Positions 1 through 9,390 of a DNA stretch of 52,960 nucleotides are shown piece after piece (position 1 is the first letter of the stretch; every line of letters begins with the position of its first letter). The stretch lies in contig JAGWOZ010000005.1 of the NCBI GenBank assembly GCA_028870715.1, forward strand, positions 1 to 52,960. Direction: 5' to 3'. Position numbers and translations under genes: made by a program. The DNA is from Betaproteobacteria bacterium (lineage in GTDB: Bacteria; Pseudomonadota; Gammaproteobacteria; Burkholderiales; Burkholderiaceae_C). The notes beneath the pieces were generated by a model, which saw only the letters and a program-made list of their open reading frames with translations, ran no database searches and was not told the origin of the DNA.

Positions 1-602
1 TTGCTCAGCGGCGCCTTGATGTCGCCGACGATCGTGCCCCCGTCCCCGGTGAAGGATTTCGTGAACTGGGTGGCGGCGTCAAAGCCGGGGCCGTAATCGG
101 CCACGAGCACGAACACCTTCTTGATCCCGTTCTTTGCGGCCCAGTCGGCGATAACCTTGGACCCCTGCGGCAGCGTCATCGACACGCGCACGATGTCGGG
201 CGACTTGGTCGTGATCGACGAGGTCGCCGCGTTCATCACCACCATCGGCATCTTGGCCTGGGTGGCCAGCGGCGCCACAGCAAAGGCCGAGGGCGTGAGC
301 GCGAAGCCGGCCAGGATGTCCACCTTGTCCTTGATCACCAGCTCCTGCGCCAGTCGCTTGTCCACGTCGCCCGAAGTGCCGGGCGCGTCGTTCTTGAGCA
401 CGACGTCGACCTTGCGGCCCGCAATGGTGCCGCCGTGCTCATTGAGCCACAATTGCACACCGTGGCTGATCTGCTTGCCGTAGGCAGCAAAAGGACCCGA
501 CATGGGCAGGATGAGGCCGATTTTCAGCGGCTCGGCACCCACGGCAGCGCTGAGCGTGCCTGCCGCGACGGATAAGCCAATAAACGCTTGCTTCCAGTTC
601 AT
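1..602 (-). CDS. ABC transporter periplasmic substrate-binding protein (partial)
   Basis: Type I periplasmic binding protein of the Leu/Ile/Val (Peripla_BP_6) family, which delivers small acids to an inner-membrane importer. The start is the ATG at 602; the reading frame is open to the window edge (200 codons), so the C-terminal half is missing. The N-terminus is a signal peptide (MNWKQAFIGLSVAAG, cleavage near AAVGAEP), followed by the family start KIGLILPMSGPFAAYGKQ and a GGTIAGRKV segment. It lies 117 bp after the marR gene on the same strand and may feed the importer encoded at 1.6-5.2 kb or be a separate acquisition. The ligand cannot be read from the sequence; aromatic acids are likely given the context. 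Confidence 0.9.
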   Translation of the reverse strand, partial: MNWKQAFIGLSVAAGTLSAAVGAEPLKIGLILPMSGPFAAYGKQISHGVQLWLNEHGGTIAGRKVDVVLKNDAPGTSGDVDKRLAQELVIKDKVDILAGFALTPSAFAVAPLATQAKMPMVVMNAATSSITTKSPDIVRVSMTLPQGSKVIADWAAKNGIKKVFVLVADYGPGFDAATQFTKSFTGDGGTIVGDIKAPLS

Positions 603-637
603 GAGACGTCTCCAAGGGTCATGGCCAGAGGCCGATC

Positions 638-651
638 ATTTGTATACAGAT
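638..651. promoter_or_regulatory. Candidate operator palindrome upstream of the binding-protein gene
   Basis: The sequence ATTTGTATACAGAT is a dyad around TGTATACA, 36 bp upstream of the start at 602 and inside the only non-coding gap before that gene. It looks like a site for a MarR or GntR repressor; the adjacent MarR gene is the obvious candidate, but the regulator is inferred. Confidence 0.35.
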
Positions 652-718
652 CATCAGTATCGTGATAACTTCTGCAAATTGCCATGCGGGTCTACCCTGA
701 GTTCGTCCCCGAGATCGG

Positions 719-1198
719 TCAGTTGCCGCTCGGTGCGCGGCTGAGTTCGTTGTTCGCCAGCACCAGTTGACCCAGCATGCGCATGAATTCGGCACGGTCC
801 TTCACCGCCAGGGGTTCGAGAATGCGTTCCTGGGCGTGCAGGACTGCAGGCAAGGCCGCGTCCAACAGCGCGATGCCCGCCTGCGTCACCTCAAGCAGCC
901 GCACGCGCCGATCGGAGGACGAGGCGTTGCGGCGCATCAGCCCCCGGGCCTCCAGGCGGTCGATAACGCCGGCGGTCGTCGACGTGTCCAAGCCGATGGT
1001 GCGCGCCAGCGTGCGCTGATCCAGCCCCGGGGTGTTGCGCACCCCCTGCAGCGCCGCGTACTGCACCGGCGTCAAGCCATACGGCTGGTTCTCTTGCAGG
1101 AAGATCGCCACCGCGATCTGATGCAGGCGCCGGATATGGTGCCCGACCAGGGATTCGAGATCGACATTGGGTGGGGGAAGGGAAGATTTGGCCAGCAT
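719..1198 (-). CDS. MarR family transcriptional regulator
   Basis: A 159-residue winged-helix repressor of the MarR family, which typically senses phenolic or CoA-linked ligands. The core is visible: helices around LTPVQYAALQGVRNTPGLDQ, the recognition region RTIGLDTSTTAGVIDRL, and the wing EARGLMRRNASSSDRRVRLL with the conserved DxRxR-type motif. Length is normal. It is transcribed in the same direction as the aromatic-acid operon upstream and the binding-protein gene downstream. A 12-bp palindrome 45 bp upstream of its start suggests autoregulation. The ligand is unknown; MarR proteins beside hydroxycinnamate genes often respond to the CoA thioester, which would fit here. Confidence 0.92.
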   Translation of the reverse strand: MLAKSSLPPPNVDLESLVGHHIRRLHQIAVAIFLQENQPYGLTPVQYAALQGVRNTPGLDQRTLARTIGLDTSTTAGVIDRLEARGLMRRNASSSDRRVRLLEVTQAGIALLDAALPAVLHAQERILEPLAVKDRAEFMRMLGQLVLANNELSRAPSGN

Positions 1199-1593
1199 AT
1201 GCGTTCCGGTCGTGATGGCGGGGCACGGCGATTTCGTGGCCCCCTGATATCAGGATTGTGACTGCTCTCATCATCAGCATGCAACCAAATTCTCCTCGAT
1301 GCTCGGCCCGCGCCACGGCGGCGCCGGCCCGAACGTGGCGTTCGCCCATGCCGCGAGGGCATCGCGTCGCCCCAGGCGTACACGCCTCGGTCTCGACCCG
1401 CCGCTTCGATCGCGGCGTTGGGGCGCTGGGGCTGCGCGAACCGACTTGGTGGAAGACCGCGCCGGCGTGCGAGCCCGAAACGGGCTCGGCGCGACACGTC
1501 ACGGGCGATCCCGCCGAGGGATGCGCACGTCGAGCGCTGTCCGGCCGGCCACAGCCCCGCTCATGGTCCCGGGCGATTGCCCGCGCGGTGCAA
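1199..1593. other. Intergenic region between livF and marR
   Basis: No convincing gene in 395 bp. Several frames are open because of the high GC content, but none has recognisable protein similarity or a ribosome-binding site. The only structured part seen is the palindrome at 1,243-1,254. Confidence 0.6.
1243..1254. promoter_or_regulatory. Candidate MarR operator
   Basis: Perfect 12-bp palindrome CCTGATATCAGG, 45 bp upstream of the marR start at 1,198. Position and symmetry fit an autoregulatory MarR site; binding is inferred. Confidence 0.4.
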
Positions 1594-2319
1594 TCAGGCG
1601 CTCAACATGCCCAGATAGGTTGCCTCGACCTTGGGGTCGTGCAGCACGCGCTTGGCAGGGCCGTCGAGCACCACCTGTCCCAGTTCAAGCACGTAGGCGT
1701 GGTCGGCCACCTGTAAGGCGGCTCGGGCGTTTTGCTCGATGAGCAGGATGCTCATGCCGCGGTCGCGCAGCGCAGCAATGCGATGCAGGATGTCGCGCAC
1801 GATGCGCGGCGCCAGCCCCAGACTGGGCTCGTCGAGCATCAGAAGGCGGGGCGCGCCCATGAGCGCACGCCCCAGGGCCAGCATTTGCCGCTCGCCACCC
1901 GAAAGGGTCTGGGCTGCCTGCGCGCGCCGCTCGGCCAGGCGCGGGAACATGTCGAACACGTCCTCGAGCGCGCGGCGCCGCGCCGCCGCCCCCTGGCGCC
2001 GGTGGCGGAAGGCGCCGAGCACCAGGTTGTCCTCCACGCTCATGCTGCCGAACAGGTCGCGCTTCTCCGTCACCAGAGCAAGACCCAGCTCCACCAGATC
2101 CTGGGTGTCCGCGCGCGCGAGGTGTCGGCCATCGAAACACACCGAGCCCTGTGCCGGCAGCAGACCCATGACGGCGTTGAGCAGCGTCGTCTTTCCCGCA
2201 CCATTGGCGCCGATGACCGTGACGATGGTCCCGGCCTGCACCCGCAGGCTCACGCCGTGCAGCGCCTGCACCTTGCCGTAGGCCACCCGCAGGTCGCTGA
2301 CTTCCAGCAGGGCCTTCAT
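1594..2319 (-). CDS. livF: Branched-chain-type ABC transporter ATP-binding protein LivF
   Basis: A 241-residue ATPase of the high-affinity branched-chain amino acid (HAAT) importer family, cytoplasmic partner of LivG. Walker A is GANGAGKTT near residue 37, the signature TLSGGERQMLALGRAL near 135, Walker B LLMLDEPSLGLAP near 157, and the switch His in LLIEQNAR. The length is typical for LivF. Its start overlaps the stop of the livM-livG fusion by 4 bp, so it is translationally coupled and is the last gene of the operon. In this context the importer probably brings in the aromatic acid processed by the upstream enzymes; that substrate is inferred from the neighbours. Confidence 0.95.
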   Translation of the reverse strand: MKALLEVSDLRVAYGKVQALHGVSLRVQAGTIVTVIGANGAGKTTLLNAVMGLLPAQGSVCFDGRHLARADTQDLVELGLALVTEKRDLFGSMSVEDNLVLGAFRHRRQGAAARRRALEDVFDMFPRLAERRAQAAQTLSGGERQMLALGRALMGAPRLLMLDEPSLGLAPRIVRDILHRIAALRDRGMSILLIEQNARAALQVADHAYVLELGQVVLDGPAKRVLHDPKVEATYLGMLSA

Positions 2320-4124
2320 GCCTTCACTCCTTCGCCTTGCGCGTCGCCTGCATCGTCCACACCGCCAAGATAGGCCTCGATCACTGCTGGGTTGCGGCGG
2401 ACCTCGGCTGGTGTGCCCTCGGCAATCTTCTCGCCGAAATCCATCACCACCACTCGGTCGGCGAGCCCCATGATGAAGTCCAGATCGTGTTCGACCAAGA
2501 GGATGGCCAGCCCCTCATCGCGCAAGCGCTCAAGCAGATCGGCCAGTTCGCGCTTTTCCAGGTAACGCAGGCCCGCTGCGGGCTCGTCAAGCAGCAAAAG
2601 GCAAGGGTCGGCTGCCAGCGCCCGGGCAATCTCCACCACCCGTTGCGAACCCAACGGCAGGCTGCCTGCGGGCACGTGCTCCAGTGCGCACAAGCCGCAG
2701 CGTTCCAGGGCATTGCGCGCCGTAGCCCGGATGCGCAGTTCCTGTGCCCGGTCCAGCCGCCAGGCCGAGGCGACGAAACTGTGCTTGCCCCGCAGGTGTG
2801 CGCCCAGCGCTACGTTGTCGGCCACGCTCATGCGCGGCAGCAGCCGCACATGCTGGAAGGTGCGGCTCATCCCCATCTGCGCCACGCGGCGCGAATCACA
2901 GTGTTCCACGGGCTTGCCGAGGAAGCGGATGCTTCCTGCGCTGGGCGGATTCACTGCCGAGATGCAGTTGAACAGCGTGCTCTTGCCAGCCCCGTTGGGG
3001 CCGATCAGCGCCAGCACCTCGCCTGCGCGCACCTCGAAGGAGATGGCGTTGTTGGCCACGAGACCGCCAAAGCGCTTGGTCACGGCGTCAAGCGCAAGGA
3101 TGGCATCGCCCTTGTTCGGCTTGGGCCGTGCCTCCAGTGCCGCCACTCCAACGCTCGCGTTCGTGCCAGGCGCGAACGCACGGCGCTGGCATACGCGGCA
3201 CAGGTGCGGCCAAAGCCCTTCAGGCGCGCGCTGCAGGATCACGATCATCAGCACCCCGAACACGACGCCCTCGAAGCTGCCGCTGCGCCCCAGAAGTGCC
3301 GGCAGGTGGCTATGCAACCATTCCCGCGGCAGGGCGTAGAGAAAGCTGCCGGCCACTCCGCCCCACAGCTCGCCAATGCCGCCCACCACGCCCATGAACA
3401 GGTACTCGATGCCCTGCTGCAGCGAGAACGGAGTCGGGTTCACGAAGCGCTGCATGCACGCGTAGATCCAGCCCGCCACGCAGGCGTACTGCGCGGCCAG
3501 TACAAACAATATGGTCTTGAATCGTGTGGTGTTCACGCCCATGGCCTCCGCCATGAGCGCCCCGCCCTTGAGCGCGCGCATGGCCCGCCCCTCACGCGAG
3601 TCGAGCATGTTGTGCACCGTCCAGATGATCGCCAGCACCACGCCCCAGATCAGAATGTGGAACTGCCACGACGCCGTGAGCTTCCAGCCCAGCAGGTTCA
3701 GAGGCGCGATGTCGGTGATACCGGTCTGCCCTCCCAGGGTCTCGCTGTTGCCGAACAGCAAGTAGATGGCAATGCCCCAGGCCAGCGTGGTCAGAGGCAG
3801 GTAGTGCCCGCTCATGCGCAGGGTCACCCAGCCGAGCAGCAGCGCCACCACGGTGGTGAGCACCAGCCCGGCGAGCAGGCTGGCCCATGGGCTCCAGTGC
3901 ATGGCCGTGGTCAGCCAGGCCGCCGAGTAGGCGCCCATGCCGACGAAGGCCGCCTGCCCGAAGCTGGTCAACCCCCCCACTCCGGTCAGCAGGACCAGAC
4001 CGAGCACCACGATGACGCTCAGGCCCACGTAGTTGAGCATCAGCAGTGAATAGCCCTGCAAGACGAACGGCGCCGCACAAAGCGCTGCAACAAAGGCGAT
4101 CAAGAAAAGCCGAGGTAACCTCAC
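2316..4124 (-). CDS. Fused LivM permease - LivG ATPase
   Basis: A 602-residue fusion of two HAAT importer subunits that are usually separate. Residues about 1-310 are a LivM permease with many hydrophobic helices and the conserved [20 protein letters not shown] segment. After a linker, residues about 340-590 form a LivG ATPase: Walker [12 protein letters not shown], the LivG-type signature [15 protein letters not shown], Walker [12 protein letters not shown] and the switch region [17 protein letters not shown]. The reading frame is continuous with no hint of a frameshift at the join. It overlaps livH upstream and livF downstream by 4 bp each. Such fusions occur in other betaproteobacterial importers; here the stoichiometry of permease and ATPase is fixed by the fusion. 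Confidence 0.93.
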   Translation of the reverse strand: MRLPRLFLIAFVAALCAAPFVLQGYSLLMLNYVGLSVIVVLGLVLLTGVGGLTSFGQAAFVGMGAYSAAWLTTAMHWSPWASLLAGLVLTTVVALLLGWVTLRMSGHYLPLTTLAWGIAIYLLFGNSETLGGQTGITDIAPLNLLGWKLTASWQFHILIWGVVLAIIWTVHNMLDSREGRAMRALKGGALMAEAMGVNTTRFKTILFVLAAQYACVAGWIYACMQRFVNPTPFSLQQGIEYLFMGVVGGIGELWGGVAGSFLYALPREWLHSHLPALLGRSGSFEGVVFGVLMIVILQRAPEGLWPHLCRVCQRRAFAPGTNASVGVAALEARPKPNKGDAILALDAVTKRFGGLVANNAISFEVRAGEVLALIGPNGAGKSTLFNCISAVNPPSAGSIRFLGKPVEHCDSRRVAQMGMSRTFQHVRLLPRMSVADNVALGAHLRGKHSFVASAWRLDRAQELRIRATARNALERCGLCALEHVPAGSLPLGSQRVVEIARALAADPCLLLLDEPAAGLRYLEKRELADLLERLRDEGLAILLVEHDLDFIMGLADRVVVMDFGEKIAEGTPAEVRRNPAVIEAYLGGVDDAGDAQGEGVKA

Positions 4125-5161
4125 AACTCGTCCTCTTCATGATGGGCGCTGGCCAATGAACGCCACAGCAGCACGGGGATGATGAGCAGGAACACGATCA
4201 CGTCCTTGTAGGGGCTGGCCCAAAAGGAGGCAAAGGACTCGGTGAGTCCCACGGTCAGCGCACCAATGGCTGCCAGCGGATAGCTCGACAGGCCGCCGAT
4301 GATGGCGGCAACGAAACCCTTGAGGCCGATGACAAAGCCGGCGTCGTAGTCGATCACCGTGGTTGTGGCCACGAGGATGCCTGACCACGCGCCGATCGTC
4401 GCAGCCAGCAGGAAAGCCGCCCGGCCCGCGAAGGCCGGCGAGATCCCCATGAGCTGGGCTCCGGTGCGGCTCACCGCAGTGGCGCGCAGGGCCTTGCCAT
4501 ACAACGTGTAGCGAAAGAAGAGAAACAGGGCCAGCAAAAGCACAAGGCTGGTACCCACGATCCACAGGCTCTGCAGCCCCACGGGCATGCCGCCGAGCTG
4601 GAAGCTGCCATCGGTGAAGGCCGGCAGCTGAGAGCCCTCGGGTCCGAACAACAGCAGGCCCAGTCCACTGAGGGCCATGTGCAGCGCCACCGAAAGCAGC
4701 AGCAGCGTGAGCACCGAGGCGTGCGCCGCCGGTGCGTACACCACGCGGTAGAGCAGCGGCCCGAAGGCCGCGCTCATCAGCAGGGTCAGGACGATCTGCA
4801 CCGGATAGGACAGCGTGGCCAGCGGCAGGGTGTACACCCCCACCAGCACCAAGCCCGCGGGAAGCAGGTTGACCGCGGCCACCCGCACCAGGCGGTGCGC
4901 CTGCCCGGCACGCACCGCCGTGATGCCATCCAGCGCAAAGGCAACCGCGCCGAGGCCGACCAACAGCCAGGCCAGCAGTGGCGGCTGCCCATTGCGGATG
5001 GCCACCAGGCTCAGCGCGGCAAAGGTCATGATCTCGCCTTGCGGAATGAAGATCACGCGCGTTACGGCAAACACCAGCACCAGGGCGAAGCCCAGCAGCG
5101 CGTAGATCGCGGCCAGCGTCACCCCGTTCTGGCCAAGGTACAGCGCAATGTCAAAAGTCAT
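4121..5161 (-). CDS. livH: Branched-chain-type ABC transporter permease LivH
   Basis: A 346-residue inner-membrane permease of the HAAT family with the typical N-terminus (LGQNGVTLAAIYALLGFALVL) and an EIMTF segment. The conserved C-terminal region includes GILVATTTVIDYDAG and GLKGFVAAIIGGLSSYP. It is about 50 residues longer than usual, with an extra hydrophobic stretch after residue 50 (LLAWLLVGLGAVAF) before the next helices. It follows the binding-protein gene after a 63-bp gap holding a strong hairpin and overlaps the livM-livG fusion by 4 bp. It forms the transmembrane pore with the LivM half of the fusion. Confidence 0.93.
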   Translation of the reverse strand: MTFDIALYLGQNGVTLAAIYALLGFALVLVFAVTRVIFIPQGEIMTFAALSLVAIRNGQPPLLAWLLVGLGAVAFALDGITAVRAGQAHRLVRVAAVNLLPAGLVLVGVYTLPLATLSYPVQIVLTLLMSAAFGPLLYRVVYAPAAHASVLTLLLLSVALHMALSGLGLLLFGPEGSQLPAFTDGSFQLGGMPVGLQSLWIVGTSLVLLLALFLFFRYTLYGKALRATAVSRTGAQLMGISPAFAGRAAFLLAATIGAWSGILVATTTVIDYDAGFVIGLKGFVAAIIGGLSSYPLAAIGALTVGLTESFASFWASPYKDVIVFLLIIPVLLWRSLASAHHEEDEL

Positions 5162-5178
5162 GGGAGCAGTGGTCGAGA

Positions 5179-5215
5179 GGTATCGCGGCGACCGCCTGCA
5201 GGTGGCCGCGATACC
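5179..5215 (-). terminator. Intra-operon hairpin between the binding-protein gene and livH
   Basis: Perfect 10-bp stem GGTATCGCGG / CCGCGATACC with a 17-nt loop, between the stop of the binding-protein gene and the start of livH. No T-tract follows. Hairpins here commonly protect the upstream message and lower downstream expression, giving excess binding protein; this role is inferred. Confidence 0.5.
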
Positions 5216-5224
5216 TTGGAGTGA

Positions 5225-6364
5225 TTACTTGACGAGCTTCCAGGCCCCATTCTCGATGCGAACCATCACGACGGCGCGGGCATCCAGGCCGTTGTGGTCG
5301 GTCGCAGACATGGTGTAGACGCCATCAGCCCCGGGAACGTCCTTCAGCCCTTCAAGCGCGTCACGCAGCGCAGCACGAAAGGCCGTCTTGTCCCCCGGCT
5401 TGGCCACTTTCAGCGCAACAGGCAGCGCGTGCTCCAACAGCACCCCGCTATCCCAGGCGTTGACGGTAAATTGCGAGACGGTGTTGCCGTAGGCCTTCTG
5501 GAAAATCTGGTCCATCCGCACCGCAGCCGACTTGAAAGGCGTGGACTCCGGCAACTGCGAAGCCACCAGTCCCGGCGCCACTGGCAACAGCGTGCCGTTG
5601 CAGTCCGCACCGCACACCCGCAGGAAATCGGGATTGGCCACGCCGTGCGTCTGATAGATCTGCCCGCTGTAGCCGACCTGCTTGAGCGCGCGGGCCGGCA
5701 GCGCGGCGGGCGTACCGGACGCGGCGACGAGAACCGCCTGTGGCTTGGCACCGATGATGTGCAGGGCCTGCCCGGTCACGGAAGTGGCCGTGCGGGCGTA
5801 GCTCTCCTTGTCGACGACCGTGATGCCGTTAGCCTTGGCATCGGCCGAAAAAGCCTTCCACCACCCTTCCCCGTAGGCATCGCTGAAGCCAATGAAGGCG
5901 ACCTTCGTGTAGTGGTGCTTGAGCATGCTTTCCACCACGGCGTGGGCCATCAACGCATTGCTCTGCGGCGCGCTGAACACCCACCGGGTCTTGTCGGTCA
6001 CCGGATTGGAGATGCTCGGCACGATAGCGATGTCGGGCACTTTTTTCTCCGCGACCACGTCGATGATCGCCAGGCCATTGGGCGTGATGCTCGGCCCCAG
6101 AATCACATCGACCTGATCCTGCTCGATGAGCTGACGGGCGTCCTTGACCGCAGTCGTCGGATCGGAGCCGTCATCAAGAATGGTGTATTTGATCGCCTCG
6201 CCATCGATCGTCTTGGGGAACAGCTCAATGGTCTTTTTCTCGGGAATACCCAGCGAGGCGGCCGGTCCCGTCAGCGAAAGAATGACGCCAACGTGGACCT
6301 CAGCCATCGCCGGAGCGGTGGCGAGCAGCGCAGCGGCGAGTACGCCGGTCTTCAATGCCTTCAT
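5225..6364 (-). CDS. ABC transporter periplasmic substrate-binding protein
   Basis: A 379-residue Peripla_BP_6 binding protein with a clear signal peptide (MKALKTGVLAAALLATAPAMA, cleavage before EVHVG). The mature N-terminus HVGVILSLTGPAASLGIPEK matches binding proteins of aromatic-acid importers. The central GFSDAYGEGWW segment and the C-terminal NAWDSGVLLEHALPVAL are family features. It precedes livH in the operon and follows the acyl-CoA dehydrogenase gene, so it is the dedicated receptor of this transporter. The ligand is probably an aryl or phenylpropenoid acid; this rests on context only. Confidence 0.94.
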   Translation of the reverse strand: MKALKTGVLAAALLATAPAMAEVHVGVILSLTGPAASLGIPEKKTIELFPKTIDGEAIKYTILDDGSDPTTAVKDARQLIEQDQVDVILGPSITPNGLAIIDVVAEKKVPDIAIVPSISNPVTDKTRWVFSAPQSNALMAHAVVESMLKHHYTKVAFIGFSDAYGEGWWKAFSADAKANGITVVDKESYARTATSVTGQALHIIGAKPQAVLVAASGTPAALPARALKQVGYSGQIYQTHGVANPDFLRVCGADCNGTLLPVAPGLVASQLPESTPFKSAAVRMDQIFQKAYGNTVSQFTVNAWDSGVLLEHALPVALKVAKPGDKTAFRAALRDALEGLKDVPGADGVYTMSATDHNGLDARAVVMVRIENGAWKLVK

Positions 6365-6402
6365 GCAGTTGTCTCCTTGTCTTCGAACGCAAACGCGGCG
6401 CC

Positions 6403-8175
6403 TCAGCGCGCCGACTCCAATTCGGGCAGGTTACGGTCGCTGCCCAAGATCCGATGCCAATGTAGCGCGGCCTGCGGCAGCAGCCACTCCACGCCGTAGC
6501 GCATGCGCGCCAGCTTCGCGTCGGCCCATGCGGCATCGCGAGAGCGCACCCGTAGAGCCGCCCGAGCGCTCACAGCGAAAGCCCAGGCGTTGAGCAGCCA
6601 CCAAAGCGCGTCCATCGCATCCTGCGCCAGGCTCAACACAGCCTCGGCGTCCTTGCGCTGCAGCAGCGCGGCCACGCCGCGAGCGGCCGCGTCACATTGC
6701 TCGGCAAGTGCCGATGCAAAGGCTTGCAGCTCAGGCGTTGGGTCGCAGAGCTGCACCTCGGCGCGACATTCATCCAGCAGTGCCTCGAATGCTGCGCCAC
6801 GGTCGCCTAGCAGCTTGCGCTGCACAAGATCAATGGCCTGTATCTCGTTCGTCCCCTCGTAGATCATTGCGATGCGCGCATCGCGCAGGCTCTGCTCGAT
6901 GCCGTATTCGTGCACATAGCCGTAGCCGCCGAATACCTGAAGCGCCGAACTCGCCCCTTCGAAGCCCAGTCGGGTGAGCTGCGCCTTGAGCAGCGGAGTC
7001 AGCAGACCCGCCCGTGCGTTCGCCGCCTTGCGGGTGTCGGCGTCGGGATGGTGCGCGGCCAGATCCAGGGCCAGGGCCGTGCGCCCGGCGATCACGCGCC
7101 CCGCCTCGACCTGCGCCTGCAGGCGCAGCAGCACATGTCGCATGGCCGGATGCAGGGCGATGGGATCGGCCCCCGTCGTGGCGCCTTCGGGGCGCCGCGG
7201 CGCGCGCAGTTGGTGCCGCTCCTGCGCATAACGCAGCGCGTTCTGCGCAGCCATCTCGGCATGGCCAAGCCCCTGCAGGGCCACATGCAGGCGCGCCGAG
7301 TTCATCATCACGAACATGGCCGCCAGCCCCCTGCCCGGCTCGCCCACCAGCCAGCCCGTGGCGCCGTCGTAGCGCATTGCGCAGGTGGCGCTGCCCTTGA
7401 TGCCCATCTTCCTTTCGATGCCGTCGCAATGCATGGCGTTGCGGCTGCCATCTGGAAGCACCTGCGGCACCAGCGCCAGCGACAGCCCCCGTGTGCCCGG
7501 TGCCGCGTGGGGTAAGCGGCACAGCACGAGATGGACGATGTTGGGCGTGAGGTCGTGCGCGCCGCCAGAGATGAAGATCTTGTTGCCGCTCACGCGCACG
7601 CTGCCGTCAGCCTTCACCTCGGCGCGGGTGCGCACCAGGCCGAGATCACTGCCGGCCTGCGGCTCGGTCAGTGCCATCGCCGCCAGCCACTCGCCGCTGA
7701 CGAGTTTGGGCACGTAGCGCTGCTGCAACTCGGCACTGCCGTGTGCAGCGATAGTTTCCACCGCGCCGTGCAACAAGTCGGGGTACATGGTCCAGGCATG
7801 GTTGCAGGCGTCGAGCATCTCGCGCATGGCGCCGTCCACCAGCAGCGGCAGGCCCTGGCCGCCCCACTGCGGCGCCGCCGCCAGCGCAGGCCAGCCGGCC
7901 TCGACAAAGGCCTGATAGGCCGCAGCGAAACCTGGCGGCGTGCTCACGCGGCCATCGGCATCCAGCCTGCAGCCGGCCAAGTCGCCGGGACCATTCAGAG
8001 GCAGCAGCCGCTCGCTGGCGAAACGGGCACCCTGCTCCAGGACGGTGGAGGCGGTCTCGATGTCCAGATCGGCGTGCGCGGGGCAACCAGCCCACGCCGC
8101 AGGAGCGTCCAGCACATCGCCCATGACAAAACGCATTTCGCGCAAGGGTGCCTGGTAGGACCAGCTCATGTTCAT
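6403..8175 (-). CDS. Acyl-CoA dehydrogenase (long form)
   Basis: A 590-residue FAD-dependent acyl-CoA dehydrogenase, longer than the classic 380-residue enzymes and of the group with an extra C-terminal domain (Acyl-CoA_dh_C). Visible landmarks are ALTEPQAGSDLG (FAD-binding), KIFISGGAHDL, the ALQVFGGYGYVHEYGIEQ region and MIYEGTNEIQAIDLV, whose Glu is the usual catalytic base. It overlaps the SDR gene by 4 bp. A second Met lies two codons downstream. In the cluster it would introduce the alpha-beta double bond of a saturated side chain, or act on a related acyl-CoA, before hydration by the crotonase. The exact acyl chain is not readable from the sequence. Confidence 0.94.
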   Translation of the reverse strand: MNMSWSYQAPLREMRFVMGDVLDAPAAWAGCPAHADLDIETASTVLEQGARFASERLLPLNGPGDLAGCRLDADGRVSTPPGFAAAYQAFVEAGWPALAAAPQWGGQGLPLLVDGAMREMLDACNHAWTMYPDLLHGAVETIAAHGSAELQQRYVPKLVSGEWLAAMALTEPQAGSDLGLVRTRAEVKADGSVRVSGNKIFISGGAHDLTPNIVHLVLCRLPHAAPGTRGLSLALVPQVLPDGSRNAMHCDGIERKMGIKGSATCAMRYDGATGWLVGEPGRGLAAMFVMMNSARLHVALQGLGHAEMAAQNALRYAQERHQLRAPRRPEGATTGADPIALHPAMRHVLLRLQAQVEAGRVIAGRTALALDLAAHHPDADTRKAANARAGLLTPLLKAQLTRLGFEGASSALQVFGGYGYVHEYGIEQSLRDARIAMIYEGTNEIQAIDLVQRKLLGDRGAAFEALLDECRAEVQLCDPTPELQAFASALAEQCDAAARGVAALLQRKDAEAVLSLAQDAMDALWWLLNAWAFAVSARAALRVRSRDAAWADAKLARMRYGVEWLLPQAALHWHRILGSDRNLPELESAR

Positions 8176-8936
8176 CGCGGTGCCATGCGCAGGGAGCCGT
8201 CGAGCCGCACGGTCTCGCCATTGAGATAGGCGTTGCGCACCATGTGCAGCGCCAGTTCGGCGAATTCTGCGGGTTGCCCCAAGCGCTGCGGAAACGGCAC
8301 CGAGGCGCCCAGTGCCTGTTGCACAGGCTCGGGCAGGGTCTGCATCAGGGGCGTGTCAAAAAGACCGGGTGCGATGGTCGCGACGCGGATGCCGTGAGTG
8401 GCCAAATCGCGCGCAAGCGGCAGAGTCATGGACACGACCCCGCCCTTGGATGCGGCATAAGCCTCCTGACCGACCTGCCCGTCGAAGGCAGCGACCGACG
8501 CTGTCATCACCAGCACGCCACGCTCGCCGCTGGACAGCGGCGCCAGCGCGGCCATGCGCACCGCCGCCAGGCGTGCGACGTTGTAGCTGCCGATCAGGTT
8601 GACACGCACGATGCGCTCGAAAACCTCCAGCGGCGCCGGGCTGCCGTCCTTGGCAATCAACCGCTGCGCCCCGCCGATACCGGCCACGTGCAACACGATG
8701 CGTGGGGTGCCGTGCGCCTGCTCGGCCGCGTCCAGGGCTGCGGTGAACGCCGCGCTGTCGGTGACATCAGCCCCCAGGCCGACCCCGCCAATGGCCGCCG
8801 CGACGTCGTGGGCCTTGTCGGCATCGCGATCCACAATGGCCACACGGGCGCCGTGTGCGGCCAGCGCCCGCGCCGCGGCTTCGCCCAAGCCTGAGGCGCC
8901 GCCAGTCACCAGCGCGGATTGTCCTTCGATCTGCAT
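8172..8936 (-). CDS. Short-chain dehydrogenase, 3-hydroxyacyl-CoA type
   Basis: A 254-residue Rossmann-fold SDR resembling type II 3-hydroxyacyl-CoA dehydrogenase (HSD17B10-like). It has the cofactor motif TGGASGLG near residue 12, the acidic residue of IVDRDAD that favours NAD, and the active-site YAASK near residue 163. The chosen start (MQIEGQSALVTGG) leaves a 19-bp gap after the thioesterase stop; an earlier in-frame start would run into the thioesterase gene and adds no homology. The next gene overlaps by 4 bp. It fits the third step of beta-oxidation, making the 3-ketoacyl-CoA that the thiolase cleaves. Confidence 0.93.
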   Translation of the reverse strand: MQIEGQSALVTGGASGLGEAAARALAAHGARVAIVDRDADKAHDVAAAIGGVGLGADVTDSAAFTAALDAAEQAHGTPRIVLHVAGIGGAQRLIAKDGSPAPLEVFERIVRVNLIGSYNVARLAAVRMAALAPLSSGERGVLVMTASVAAFDGQVGQEAYAASKGGVVSMTLPLARDLATHGIRVATIAPGLFDTPLMQTLPEPVQQALGASVPFPQRLGQPAEFAELALHMVRNAYLNGETVRLDGSLRMAPR

Positions 8937-8955
8937 CGTCGTGGTCTTTGTCAAG

Positions 8956-9390
8956 TCAGGAACACATCGCTCGGATGTCTTCGGGAATGGGAATGGCGCG
9001 AATGCGCTCCGGGTCATTCGGGACGCGCATCACGAAGGCGCGAGTTTCGGTACCTTCGCACAGGGTGACCCCGCCGCGGCGGATCACGTGGCGGTGGCGG
9101 AAGGCCTTGGCCGCCCAGTGCTCGATGGTGGTTTCAATCTCCAGCGTTTCGCCGTAGGTGGCCGATTTCAAGAAGCGCGTGTGGATTTCCAGAAGCGGCG
9201 TGCCAACGATGCCGCGGGTGCGCTCCAGCACCCGCCAAGGCGGCAGGCCGCAAGCCCTGAAGTAGGCCAACGAGGCCTGATCCATCCAGCGCAGGAAATT
9301 GGGGAAGAACACGATTCCTGCGGGATCGCAGTCGCCGAACTGCACGTCCACCCGGTACAAGCGCGGCGTGCCGGTTGTGTGTTCGCTCAC
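8956..9390 (-). CDS. Acyl-CoA thioesterase, 4-hydroxybenzoyl-CoA type
   Basis: A 144-residue hotdog-fold thioesterase. The N-terminal VQFGDCDPAGIVFFPNFLRWMDQAS contains the Asp of the 4-hydroxybenzoyl-CoA thioesterase family, and HTRFLKSATYGETLEIET is the expected central strand. Length is typical. It sits between the thiolase and SDR genes with a 4-bp overlap to the thiolase. This suggests it releases the aromatic acid from its CoA thioester after side-chain shortening, for example hydroxybenzoate for the gentisate branch. The substrate is an inference from the family and neighbours. Confidence 0.9.
   Translation of the reverse strand: MSEHTTGTPRLYRVDVQFGDCDPAGIVFFPNFLRWMDQASLAYFRACGLPPWRVLERTRGIVGTPLLEIHTRFLKSATYGETLEIETTIEHWAAKAFRHRHVIRRGGVTLCEGTETRAFVMRVPNDPERIRAIPIPEDIRAMCS

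Noticed and set aside
2337-4049. 570-codon open frame on the plus strand across livM-livG
   Set aside because: Antisense to a well-supported gene; the His/Gln/Arg-rich translation is typical of GC-rich shadow frames.
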